A DNA stretch of 64,000 bases, from assembly GCF_026240945.1 (NCBI RefSeq), contig NZ_JAPFPY010000010.1, forward strand, positions 62,001-126,000, in the 5' to 3' direction. The notes under the pieces are model-generated. The model did not search any database. It was not told the DNA's origin and saw only the letters and a list, made by a program, of their open reading frames with translations. This document shows, piece after piece, positions 34,527 through 43,000 of the stretch. Origin of the DNA: Mycolicibacterium sp. J2 (GTDB lineage Bacteria; Actinomycetota; Actinomycetes; Mycobacteriales; Mycobacteriaceae). The position numbers and the translations under genes are program-made. Within the stretch, counting starts at the first letter, position 1; each line of letters begins with the position of its first letter.

Positions 34527-36124
34527 CCACCCCGACTCCTCCCACGTCCTCGACGACCGACGTTCTGATCGTCGGCGCCGGCCCTACCGGCTCCGCGCTG
34601 GCCATCGACCTGGCGCGGCGCGGTATCTCCGTGCGCGTCATCGACAAAGCGACCCGCGGCTTCCCCGGTTCGCGGGCCAAAGGCCTGCAACCGCGCACCC
34701 TGGAGGTGCTCTACGATCTCGGCGCCCTGCCTGACATCACCGCCGGCGGCTCCCTCTATCCCCCCATGGGCCTACACCTGGGCCCGGTGACCGTCCCGCT
34801 GCGCATGATGGCCAAAGGTCAACGCGGGCCGGATATCCCGTTTCCCGACACCTGGCTCATCCCGCAGTCACGCACCAACCAGGCCCTGCACGACGTTCTT
34901 GAAAGCCACGGCGTGTGCGTCGAATCGGACAGCGAACTCGCCGACTTCACCGACTCGGGGACCTCGGTGATCGCGCACGTCGTGTCACCGCGGGGCCGCG
35001 AGGAGGTCAACGCCCGCTACGTCGTCGGAGCCGACGGGGGTAGCAGCGTCGTACGGAAACAGGCCGGTATCGAATTCACCGGATCCACCGATGACGCCGA
35101 CCGGACCCTCATCATCGACGCCACGGTCGCCGGCAAGCTGTCGCGCAAGTACTGGCACGTCTGGCCGGGCCTGGGTGGACGCTTCATCGGTGCCTGCCCA
35201 CTGCCGCACAGCGATCTGTTCCAGTGGATGATCCGGTTGGCGCCAGATGAAGAGGCGCCGTCGGGCATCGACGCCATCAATGCCCGTATCCAATCGCACA
35301 CGCGTAACAAGCATCTCAGCATCACGAGCATCTCCTGGGAATCGGTGTTCAGGCCCAACATCCGGCTGGCCGAGCGCTATCGCCGCGGCCGCGTCCTGCT
35401 GGCCGGAGACGCCGCCCACGTGCATCCACCCGCCGGTGCGCAGGGCTTGAACACCGGCATCGGGGATGCCTACAACCTGGGCTGGAAACTCGCGCAGGTG
35501 CTGGCAGGTGCACCGGAATCGTTGCTGGACACCTACGAACAGGAGCGCCGCCCGATCGCGGCTGGGGTGCTGGGGCTCTCCACCAAGAAGTACGAAGGGA
35601 TCGGCAAGCTCGACCCCAGCAGCTACCGGCGCGGTTCTGATGAAAAGCAACTGACTCTGACCTACCGGGGCGGCCCGCTGGCACCATCGGCTGCCGACCA
35701 CACCGCTACCCTGCGCGTCGGCGACCGGGCACCCGATGCCGATCTGCTCAGCCGTGACGGTGACCGAGTCCGGTTGTTCGACGCCTACCGCGGAACACAT
35801 TTCACCGCCTTGGCCTACGGCCCGCACGCCGCCACGTCCTTGGCCGCTCTGCGCTGGCCTGTTACCGGAGCGCCGCTGCAGCGCCTGCGCATCGACGCCG
35901 GGACTTCCGGACCGTCGGTGCATCCGCGGGAAGAGGGGCCCGCCACCGGCGATCTCGTCGACACCTCTGGGGGATTCCGTCAGGCCTACGGGGTCAGCGG
36001 CGACACGCTGCTCGTGATCCGGCCCGACGGCTACATCGGCCACATCGCCCAACACGACCTGATACGCAGCACGCAGGCCGTCATCGATACGCTGACCCCA
36101 GCTGCCGAGGGCGCTGTCGCATAG
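34523..36124 (+). CDS. Class A FAD-dependent aromatic monooxygenase
   Basis: Single-component flavoprotein hydroxylase of 533 aa, PheA/MhpA type. The FAD motif GAGPTG is at 18-23, the NAD(P)H/FAD motif VVGADGGSSVVR near 170, and GDAAHVHPPAGAQGLNTGI begins at about 295. The C-terminal ~150 residues form the thioredoxin-like domain found in phenol hydroxylases and antibiotic-modifying monooxygenases. It overlaps hydrolase 2 by 4 bp. Hydroxylation of an aromatic ring followed by hydrolysis is the plausible pathway logic. No ring-cleavage dioxygenase is in the cluster. Confidence 0.88.
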   Translation: MTTPTPPTSSTTDVLIVGAGPTGSALAIDLARRGISVRVIDKATRGFPGSRAKGLQPRTLEVLYDLGALPDITAGGSLYPPMGLHLGPVTVPLRMMAKGQRGPDIPFPDTWLIPQSRTNQALHDVLESHGVCVESDSELADFTDSGTSVIAHVVSPRGREEVNARYVVGADGGSSVVRKQAGIEFTGSTDDADRTLIIDATVAGKLSRKYWHVWPGLGGRFIGACPLPHSDLFQWMIRLAPDEEAPSGIDAINARIQSHTRNKHLSITSISWESVFRPNIRLAERYRRGRVLLAGDAAHVHPPAGAQGLNTGIGDAYNLGWKLAQVLAGAPESLLDTYEQERRPIAAGVLGLSTKKYEGIGKLDPSSYRRGSDEKQLTLTYRGGPLAPSAADHTATLRVGDRAPDADLLSRDGDRVRLFDAYRGTHFTALAYGPHAATSLAALRWPVTGAPLQRLRIDAGTSGPSVHPREEGPATGDLVDTSGGFRQAYGVSGDTLLVIRPDGYIGHIAQHDLIRSTQAVIDTLTPAAEGAVA

Positions 36125-36145
36125 TGGTCGCCTAGGGCGTCGATT

Positions 36146-36165
36146 CCCCGCCATGGTCGGCGGGG
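36146..36165. terminator. Convergent hairpin between monooxygenase and amidohydrolase
   Basis: CCCCGCC/GGCGGGG forms a perfect 7-bp stem with a 6-nt loop in the 99-bp gap between two convergent genes. The following GTGTTGT is only weakly U-rich. It is a plausible bidirectional terminator. Confidence 0.45.
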
Positions 36166-36223
36166 GTGTTGTCGCACCCGTGGAACCGGGCCGACCGAAC
36201 GTGCCCGTCCAGCGGGCGCATCG

Positions 36224-37657
36224 TCACCGGACCTGCTGGCGCAGTTGGCGATTGACGACGCGGCGTACCACGCGCTGGCGCACCTTGCCGACCATGGAGG
36301 GGAACTTGAGTTGGTGGGCCAGCCGCTGCCCGCTGGTATGGAGTTCATCTTTGACGGCGTCCAACCCGCCGTGCGTGAGGCGGCCGTCGCGCTTGCGCCA
36401 CACACCGCCGACCATGACCGCTTCGATATTGCCGGGGTGGGCGTACAGCGCGGCGGCGGCCGCGTCATGCATCGGCCACAGATTGAGGGCTCGGGCATCG
36501 ATGACCACAAGGTCGGCGTACATCCCGGCCGCAATCTGACCGACGCGATCAGCCAGACCCAGCGCCCGCGCCCCTTCGACCGTGGCCCATGACAGCGCCT
36601 GCCTGGCCGTGACGGGGATGGTGGTCGCACCGAGACCGGTGGACGCCAAGGCCGCGTCGTGACCGACGCCGCGCTGCAACGCCAACAGCATGCGCGCAAC
36701 GAACAGGACGTCAGCCGGAGTGGCGGTCTCGGTGTCGGTGCCCAGCGAAGGTGCGGCTCCCAGGGCCAGCAGCCGATCGGGAAGGGTCGTGGTGTGGCCC
36801 TGTCCCAGTTCATTTTCGGGGGTGGAGGTGAAGGTGACGCCCTGCGCGAGCAGTGCTTCGACGTGACCGGTGCCCAGTCCCGTGCCGTGGACGATGTTGA
36901 CCAGCGGGCTCCATAGGCCTGCCTGGGTGATCGCCTGCCATCCTGGCCCGGGTGAACCTGCGCTCTGGTGCATCGACATGATCAGGTTGCGTTCGGCCCC
37001 GGTGCGGAAGTCGGCGACGGCAACCTCCGGCTTGGACAGCTGAGGCCCTTTGACGGCCAGGCCGAGGGACACCAGGTCGGTGCCGGCGATCGGCCCGGCC
37101 AGCAACCGGTCGATCTCACCGACATCCTGGGGCCGGTCGCGCAGACCGTACGGGGTGCCGTGAAGGAAGACCGCACGGACACCAGTGCCGATGAGGGCTT
37201 CGATCGCCGCGTCGGCATGCTCGGGGGTCAGGCAGTTATGCGACCAGTCGCCAATTGTGGTGACGCCGTGGTCCATCTGATTCAGGGCCCCGGCCAGGGT
37301 GCCGCGAAAAAGGTCTTCGGGACGATAGTGGTGGCCGACGCCGCCATGGGCGATGGCCAGGTACTCCGGCAGCGTCCAGTCGGCGCCGAGAAATCGCAAG
37401 GCGGTCTGCCAGGTGTGCAGATGGGCGTTGACCAGTCCAGGAATGACGATGCGACCGGACATGTCCAGCACGCGAATGTCTTTGGCCGGCAAGCTCGGGC
37501 CGATCGCGGCGATCCGTTGCCCTTCGATCAACACGTCGACTGTCTCCCAGTCGGGGCGGCCCGGGGTCATGGTGACCACATGGGCTCCCCGCAGCAACAG
37601 CGGCCGCTCGTCGTCGGCGACCGCTGCCGCGTTGCTTTCTGGCTGCGAGTGCGCCAT
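36224..37657 (-). CDS. Amidohydrolase/deaminase, ATZ/TRZ type
   Basis: Metal-dependent hydrolase of 477 aa in the amidohydrolase superfamily, near the chlorohydrolase, cytosine and 8-oxoguanine deaminase group. Metal ligands are His79 and His81 (VNAHLHTW), a His in MSMHQSAGSPG, a His in VHGTGLGTGH and Asp in LGTDTETATP. It would remove an amino or halide group from a ring, or open a cyclic amide. The ATG at 37657 is preferred over the adjacent GTG at 37660; AGGTGG lies upstream. An operator (37681-37699) matching that of the hydrolase operon sits in its promoter, so the same TetR probably controls it. Confidence 0.85.
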   Translation of the reverse strand: MAHSQPESNAAAVADDERPLLLRGAHVVTMTPGRPDWETVDVLIEGQRIAAIGPSLPAKDIRVLDMSGRIVIPGLVNAHLHTWQTALRFLGADWTLPEYLAIAHGGVGHHYRPEDLFRGTLAGALNQMDHGVTTIGDWSHNCLTPEHADAAIEALIGTGVRAVFLHGTPYGLRDRPQDVGEIDRLLAGPIAGTDLVSLGLAVKGPQLSKPEVAVADFRTGAERNLIMSMHQSAGSPGPGWQAITQAGLWSPLVNIVHGTGLGTGHVEALLAQGVTFTSTPENELGQGHTTTLPDRLLALGAAPSLGTDTETATPADVLFVARMLLALQRGVGHDAALASTGLGATTIPVTARQALSWATVEGARALGLADRVGQIAAGMYADLVVIDARALNLWPMHDAAAAALYAHPGNIEAVMVGGVWRKRDGRLTHGGLDAVKDELHTSGQRLAHQLKFPSMVGKVRQRVVRRVVNRQLRQQVR

Positions 37658-37680
37658 CACACCACCTGTCCATGAAGGTT

Positions 37681-37699
37681 ATGGATACAGTGTGGCCGT
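37681..37699. promoter_or_regulatory. Operator O2 upstream of the amidohydrolase
   Basis: ATGGATACAGTGTGGCCGT matches the reverse complement of O1 (32777-32795) at 17 of 19 positions. Relative to the gene it controls it has the same orientation as O1 has to hydrolase 1. It lies in the 94-bp gap before the amidohydrolase. Confidence 0.68.
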
Positions 37700-37751
37700 A
37701 AAGCAGGGGTCCGTCAACGTGCGTGATCAATGTGCTCGAGTAACCCGGGCT

Positions 37752-38513
37752 TCAGCGCGTACCCAAGTACGCGTCGGCCCACGCGCCGATGATCCGCCCC
37801 GCCCGGTGCGCCTGACCGGGCCCGGTCAGCAGATGCTCGGAACCCTCCAGCGACACGAAACTGCGAGGGTGCCGAGCGGTGCGGAAGATGTCACTGGCGT
37901 TCTGGATGCCGACGGTGTTGTCGGTCGGGGAGTGCAGGATCAGCAGCGGCAGCTTGAGGCCCTTGATCTTGTGGTGCAGCTTCGCCTCCCGGACGTCCTC
38001 GACGAAGGCGCGCTTGAGGGTCAGCGTCTTACCGCCGACCATCCATTGGCCGCTGCCCTCGGCGAACACCTGCTCCAGGCAGGCGTCGTACTGATGCTCG
38101 ACGTGCGCCGGATCGATCGGGGCGCCCACGGTCACCACCGCCCGCACACCGGGGCATTCACGCGCCGCGGCGAGCACCGCCGCGCCGCCCCACGAATGCC
38201 CGGCCAGGATGTCGGCCGGGGTGCCGCGCTCGGCCATGAACGTACAGGCCGCGATGACATCGTTGACCTTCACGGTGAAGGAGCCGTCACCCCAGTCGCC
38301 CTCGGAATGCCCCAGTCCCAGCGCGTCGAACCGCAACATGCCGATCCCGTCGGAGGCCAGCTGTTTGCAGATCCGCGCCGCGGCAGGCGAGTCCTTGCCG
38401 AGGGTGAATCCGTGCGAGAACACGCCCCAGCCCCGCACCGGGCCGTCCGGCAGGTCGATCACGCCGGCCAGCATCGGGCCGGTTGCGCTGGGAAATGTCA
38501 CCCGTTCAGCCAT
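37752..38513 (-). CDS. Alpha/beta hydrolase (OsmC-associated type)
   Basis: Alpha/beta hydrolase of 253 aa. The nucleophile is Ser107 in GHSWGG, with FSHGFTLGKDSPAA at 32-45 and the acid/histidine in SPTDNTVGI and GSEHLLTGP. This sequence type often occurs fused to an OsmC domain; here it stands alone. It may be an acyl esterase or thioesterase. It lies upstream of operator O2 and on the same strand as the amidohydrolase but is not obviously part of that regulon. The divergent MTHFR-like gene starts 46 bp away. Confidence 0.83.
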   Translation of the reverse strand: MAERVTFPSATGPMLAGVIDLPDGPVRGWGVFSHGFTLGKDSPAAARICKQLASDGIGMLRFDALGLGHSEGDWGDGSFTVKVNDVIAACTFMAERGTPADILAGHSWGGAAVLAAARECPGVRAVVTVGAPIDPAHVEHQYDACLEQVFAEGSGQWMVGGKTLTLKRAFVEDVREAKLHHKIKGLKLPLLILHSPTDNTVGIQNASDIFRTARHPRSFVSLEGSEHLLTGPGQAHRAGRIIGAWADAYLGTR

Positions 38514-38547
38514 GGGGGAGGTTTACCACGGCCGGGTGCGTGATCCG

Positions 38548-38553
38548 TAGGGT
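38548..38553 (+). promoter_or_regulatory. Predicted -10 box (TAGGGT), leaderless MTHFR
   Basis: TAGGGT lies exactly 6 nt before GTG 38560, which decides between that GTG and the one at 38554. Confidence 0.5.
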
Positions 38554-38559
38554 GTGGGG

Positions 38560-39447
38560 GTGCCTCTCAACACCATCGCGCTGGAACTGGTGCCGCCGAA
38601 CGTCGAGCGCGGCCCGCAGTACGCCGTCGACGAGGCCCACAAGGTGCTCGAGCTCGCGGCAGCGACCGGTCTGACCGGCCGGTTCGGCCACATCATGATC
38701 CCCGGGATGATCGACGAGGACGACGACCGTCCCGTCGAGATGAAGCCCAAGATGGACGTGCTCGAATACTGGACGCTGATCCGGCCGGAACTGCCCGGCA
38801 TGCGCGGCCTGTGCACCCAGGTGACGTCGTTCCTGGGGCGCGACGCCCTCGGTCGGCGGCTGACCGATCTCAGCGGCGCGGGATTCGACGGCATCGCCTT
38901 CGTGGGTGTGCCGCGCACCATGAAGGACGGCGAAGGCGAGGGCGTGGCCCCCACCGACGCCCTGTCGATCTATGCGGACCTGGTGCCCAACCGTGGCGCC
39001 ATCCTGATCCCCACCCGCGACGGCGAACAGGGCCGGTTCACGTTCAAGTGCGGGCAGGGCGCCACCTACGGCATGACACAGCTGCTGTACTCCGACGCCA
39101 TCGTCGGCTTCCTGACCGAGTTGGCCAAGACCACCGAGCACCGCCCGGAAATCTTGTTGTCCTTCGGCTTCGTACCGAAGATGGAGTCCAAGGTCGGGTT
39201 GATCAACTGGCTCATCCAGGACCCCGGCAATGCGGCGGTCGCGGCCGAGCAGGAGTTCGTGTCCAGGTTGGCGAGCCTCGAGCCCGCGGACAAGCGCGCG
39301 CTGATGCTCGACCTGTACAAGCGGGTGATCGACGGCGTGGCTGATCTCGGATTCCCGCTCAGCGTCCACTTCGAGGTCGCCTACGGGGCGTCGAAGCCGG
39401 CCTTCGAGACCTTCGCGGAGATGCTGGCCTACTGGTCGCCGGCCTGA
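38560..39447 (+). CDS. Methylenetetrahydrofolate reductase-like protein (Rv2172c type)
   Basis: Protein of 295 aa, strongly similar from memory to Rv2172c of M. tuberculosis, reported as a methylenetetrahydrofolate reductase distinct from MetF and not dependent on bound flavin. Shared phrases include NTIALELVPPN, MPGMI-type and MKPKMDVL segments, GVAPTDALSIY, ILIPTRDGEQGRF, TYGMTQLLYSDAIVGFL and FAEMLAYWSP. It would supply 5-methyl-tetrahydrofolate for methionine synthesis. The GTG start fits a leaderless promoter (TAGGGT, 6-nt spacing). It is convergent with an unknown gene; both stop codons lie in one perfect palindrome. Confidence 0.88.
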   Translation: MPLNTIALELVPPNVERGPQYAVDEAHKVLELAAATGLTGRFGHIMIPGMIDEDDDRPVEMKPKMDVLEYWTLIRPELPGMRGLCTQVTSFLGRDALGRRLTDLSGAGFDGIAFVGVPRTMKDGEGEGVAPTDALSIYADLVPNRGAILIPTRDGEQGRFTFKCGQGATYGMTQLLYSDAIVGFLTELAKTTEHRPEILLSFGFVPKMESKVGLINWLIQDPGNAAVAAEQEFVSRLASLEPADKRALMLDLYKRVIDGVADLGFPLSVHFEVAYGASKPAFETFAEMLAYWSPA

Positions 39448-39458
39448 GCCTCAGGCCG
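39440..39458. terminator. Perfect palindrome holding both convergent stop codons
   Basis: CGGCCTGAG and CTCAGGCCG form 9-bp perfect arms around one central base. The TGA of the MTHFR-like gene and the TGA of the minus-strand gene both lie inside it. It is a likely bidirectional terminator without a U-tract. Confidence 0.5.
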
Positions 39459-39927
39459 CGAACGCGGGGGTGAGCTGCACCCGCAGTACCGGGTCGGTGC
39501 CCAGCCGCTCGCGCAGCGCCTTCTCGAATTGCCACATGGACGCGAGATCATGGTCCAGCCGGCAGTCCACCGCCGCCACCGCGCCAGCCGGTGGCGGGCA
39601 GTCGGCGATATGGTCGGCTACCGAGTCGAGCAGGGTGCGCGGCACCGCCAGGTAGTACAGCGGGTGCGGATGCTCAACCGCGGCGGCGAACACCAGGCCA
39701 TGCTCGGTGACCACCAGGTGGGTGGAAAGCACCCGGGCCGGGCGCTCGTGCGTCTCCGCTGTGCCCCATTCCTCGGCAGCCACCCGGCCCTGCAAGGCGT
39801 GCAGCCGCACATCGTCGGTGAGGAACCGGGTGAAATCGGCCGGACCGATCCGTGGCGACGACCGTGGGTCGCAATCCAGACAGGCGCCTAGCGTGCCGCC
39901 AACGTAATCGAGCCACCGATCGATCAT
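39451..39927 (-). CDS. Protein of unknown function, 158 aa
   Basis: Soluble protein of 158 aa with no signal peptide or membrane helix, not recognised. The N-terminal part (MIDRWLDYVGGTLGACLDCD) is helical, the middle has alternating strands (RVLSTHLVVTEHGLVFAAAVEH), and the C-terminus is amphipathic and helical. The frame is open far upstream (to 40536) through the hrpA antisense, but only the part from ATG 39927 reads as protein, behind GGGAGTG. It is divergent from hrpA with about 90 bp between the starts. No function is proposed. Confidence 0.6.
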   Translation of the reverse strand: MIDRWLDYVGGTLGACLDCDPRSSPRIGPADFTRFLTDDVRLHALQGRVAAEEWGTAETHERPARVLSTHLVVTEHGLVFAAAVEHPHPLYYLAVPRTLLDSVADHIADCPPPAGAVAAVDCRLDHDLASMWQFEKALRERLGTDPVLRVQLTPAFAA

Positions 39928-40001
39928 CTCGACACTCCCATCGGGTCGGTCTCCTCGAGCGTGCACCCGGGCACAGGCGTGGGTCAACGGGTGCGGGCAC
40001 C

Positions 40002-40007
40002 TATCCT
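40002..40007 (+). promoter_or_regulatory. Predicted -10 box (TATCCT), leaderless hrpA
   Basis: TATCCT lies 7 nt before ATG 40015. No ribosome-binding site is visible. It supports this start over the longer frame beginning at 39961. Confidence 0.5.
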
Positions 40008-40014
40008 TGACCAA

Positions 40015-43000
40015 ATGTCCGGATTGTCTGCCACGTCCGTGCCCGAGCTGCGCGCACGCCTCGATGGCCTGACGATCCGGGACGCCGCTCGGCTGGGCCG
40101 GCGGTTGAAGAATCTGCGGTCGGCCCCTGACGAGAAACTGCTGGCGCAGTTCGCCGCCGCCGAAGGCCTGATCGCGACCCGGCTGGCGGCGGTCCCGCAG
40201 ATCAGCTATCCGGATCTCCCCGTCAGCGGACATCGTGAGGAGCTGGCCAAGGCCATCGGCGAGCATCAGGTCGTCGTGGTGGCCGGCGCGACGGGCTCGG
40301 GTAAGACCACCCAGCTGCCCAAGATCTGCTTGGAACTCGGCCGCGGTATCCGCGGCACCATCGGGCACACTCAGCCCCGCCGGCTGGCCGCCCGCACCGT
40401 CGCCCAGCGCATCGCCGACGAATTGCACGTGCCGCTCGGTGGGGCTGTCGGCTATACGGTGCGTTTCACCGATCAGGCCGATGACTCCACGCTGGTCAAG
40501 CTGATGACCGACGGCATCCTGCTCGCCGAGATCCAACGCGACCGCCGGCTGTTACGGTACGACTCGATCATCATCGATGAGGCCCACGAACGTAGCCTCA
40601 ACATCGACTTCCTGCTCGGCTATCTGCGCGAATTGCTGCCGCGCCGGCCGGATTTGAAGGTCATCGTCACCTCGGCGACCATCGACCCCGGCCGGTTCTC
40701 GACCCATTTCTTCGATGCACCGATCATCGAGGTGTCGGGGCGCACCTACCCGGTGGAGATCCGGTACCGACCCCTGGAAGTGCCTGTCCTAGCTGACGCC
40801 TCCGATGACCCCGACGATCCCGATCACGAAATCGTGCGCACCGAACTGCGCGACCCCACCGAGGCCATCGTGGACGCGGTTCGCGAGCTGGCTGCCGAAC
40901 CGCCCGGTGACGTGCTGGTGTTCCTGTCCGGCGAGCGGGAGATCCGCGACACCGCAGATGCCCTGCGCGGCGTGGTCGGCCCCAACACCGAGGTGCTGCC
41001 GCTGTACGCCCGGCTGCCCACCGCCGAGCAGCAGAAGGTGTTCACGCCGAGCCGCACCGCCCGCCGGATCGTGTTGGCCACCAACGTCGCCGAGACCTCG
41101 CTGACGGTGCCGGGGATCCGGTACGTCGTCGACCCCGGCACCGCCCGCATCTCCCGCTACAGCCGGCGCACCAAGGTCCAGCGGCTGCCCATCGAGCCGA
41201 TCTCACAGGCGTCGGCGGACCAGCGGGCCGGACGGTCAGGGCGCACCGCGCCCGGTGTGTGTATCCGGCTGTATTCCGATGAGGATTTCCAGGGCCGCCC
41301 GCGCTACACCGACCCGGAGATCCTGCGTACCAACCTGGCCGCGGTCATCCTGCAGATGTCGGCTCTTGGCCTCGGTGAGATCGAACGGTTCCCTTTTCTG
41401 GATCCGCCCGATGCGCGCAGCATCCGCGACGGCGTCGGCCTGCTGCAGGAACTCGGCGCCTTCGACGGCACCGGTGCGTTGACCGACGTCGGACGCCGGT
41501 TGGCGCGGCTGCCGCTGGATCCGCGGATCGGCCGGATGATCCTGGCCGCCGACACCGAGGGCTGTGTCCGCGAGGTACTGGTGCTGGCCGCGGCGTTGTC
41601 CATTCCGGACCCGCGGGAGCGCCCCGTCGACCGCGAAGAGGCGGCCAGGCAACGGCATGCCCGCTTCGCCGACGAGCATTCGGACTTCGTCTCTTATCTG
41701 AATCTGTGGAACTACCTGCGCGAGCAGCGAAAGGACCGCTCCGGCAGTGCCTTTCGCCGAATGTGCCGTGACGAGTTCCTGCACTACCTGCGGATCAGGG
41801 AATGGCAGGATCTGGCCGGGCAGCTGCGCAGTATTGCGCGCGATATCGGCATCCAGGAATCCGATCAGCCCGCCGACCCGGCAGTCATCCACGCCGCGCT
41901 GGCAGCCGGACTGCTGTCGCATGTCGGCCTGCGAGACGAGACCAAGGCGCGCGACTCGCGGGACTACCAGGGCGCGCGGAACACGAAGTTCGTGCTGGCG
42001 CCGGGATCGGTGCTGACCAAGCGGCCGCCTCGCTGGGTGGTGGTCGCCGATCTGGTGGAGACCAGCCGGTTGTTCGGCCGCACCGCGGCGCGGATCGATC
42101 CCGAGACGCTGGAACGTGTCGGCGCGCATCTGGTGCAACGCACCTACAGCGAACCGCACTGGGACGCCACACGCGCGGCGGTGATGGCCTACGAACGTGT
42201 CACGTTGTACGGGCTGCCGCTGATACCGCGCAGGCGGGTGGGATACGCCGCCGTCGATCCGGGGGTGGCGCGCGAGTTGTTCATCCGGCACGCGCTGGTC
42301 GAAGGCGATTGGCAGACCCGGCACCACTTCTTCCGTGACAACGCCGCCCTGCGCGCCGAACTGGCCGAGATGGAGGAGCGGTCGCGGCGTCGCGATCTGC
42401 TGGTCACCGACGACGAGATCTACGCACTGTACGACGCGCGGGTACCGGCGACGGCCGTGTCGGGCCGCCATTTCGACGCCTGGTGGAAGAAGCAACGTCA
42501 CAAGACACCGGACCTGCTCACCTTCACCCGCGACGAGCTGCTCCGGGTCGACGACTCCGCCGACCACCCGGATTCCTGGCGCACCGACGACCTGGAGTTG
42601 CCGCTGTCCTACCGGTTCCAGCCGGGTGCCGTCGACGACGGTGTCACCGTGCATGTGCCGGTTCAGGTGTTGGCCCGGCTGGGTGGTGACGGATTCGCCT
42701 GGCAGGTACCGGCTCTGCGCGAAGAGCTGGTCACCGCGCTGATCAAGTCGCTGCCCAAGGAGCTGCGCCGAAACTTCGTGCCGGCTCCCGACACCGCACG
42801 CGCCGTGCTGGCTCGGCTGGAGCCGGATGCGGGCTCGGTGTTGGAAGCCCTGCAGCGAGAGCTGCGCCGGATCAGCGGCATCCTGGTGCCGATCGAGGCC
42901 TTCGACCTGACCAAGGTGCCCCCGCACCTGCGGGTCACCTTCGCGGTGGAGGACACCGACGGAACCGAGGTGGCCCGCGGCAAAGACCTTGGTGTGCTTC

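Noticed and set aside
38521..38559. Possible folate- or methionine-related riboswitch before the MTHFR-like gene
   Set aside because: The predicted transcript starts at the GTG, so there is no leader in which a riboswitch could form.
39928..40536. N-terminal extension of the 158-aa unknown protein
   Set aside because: It is antisense to the start of hrpA, and the translation is compositionally biased without recognisable features.
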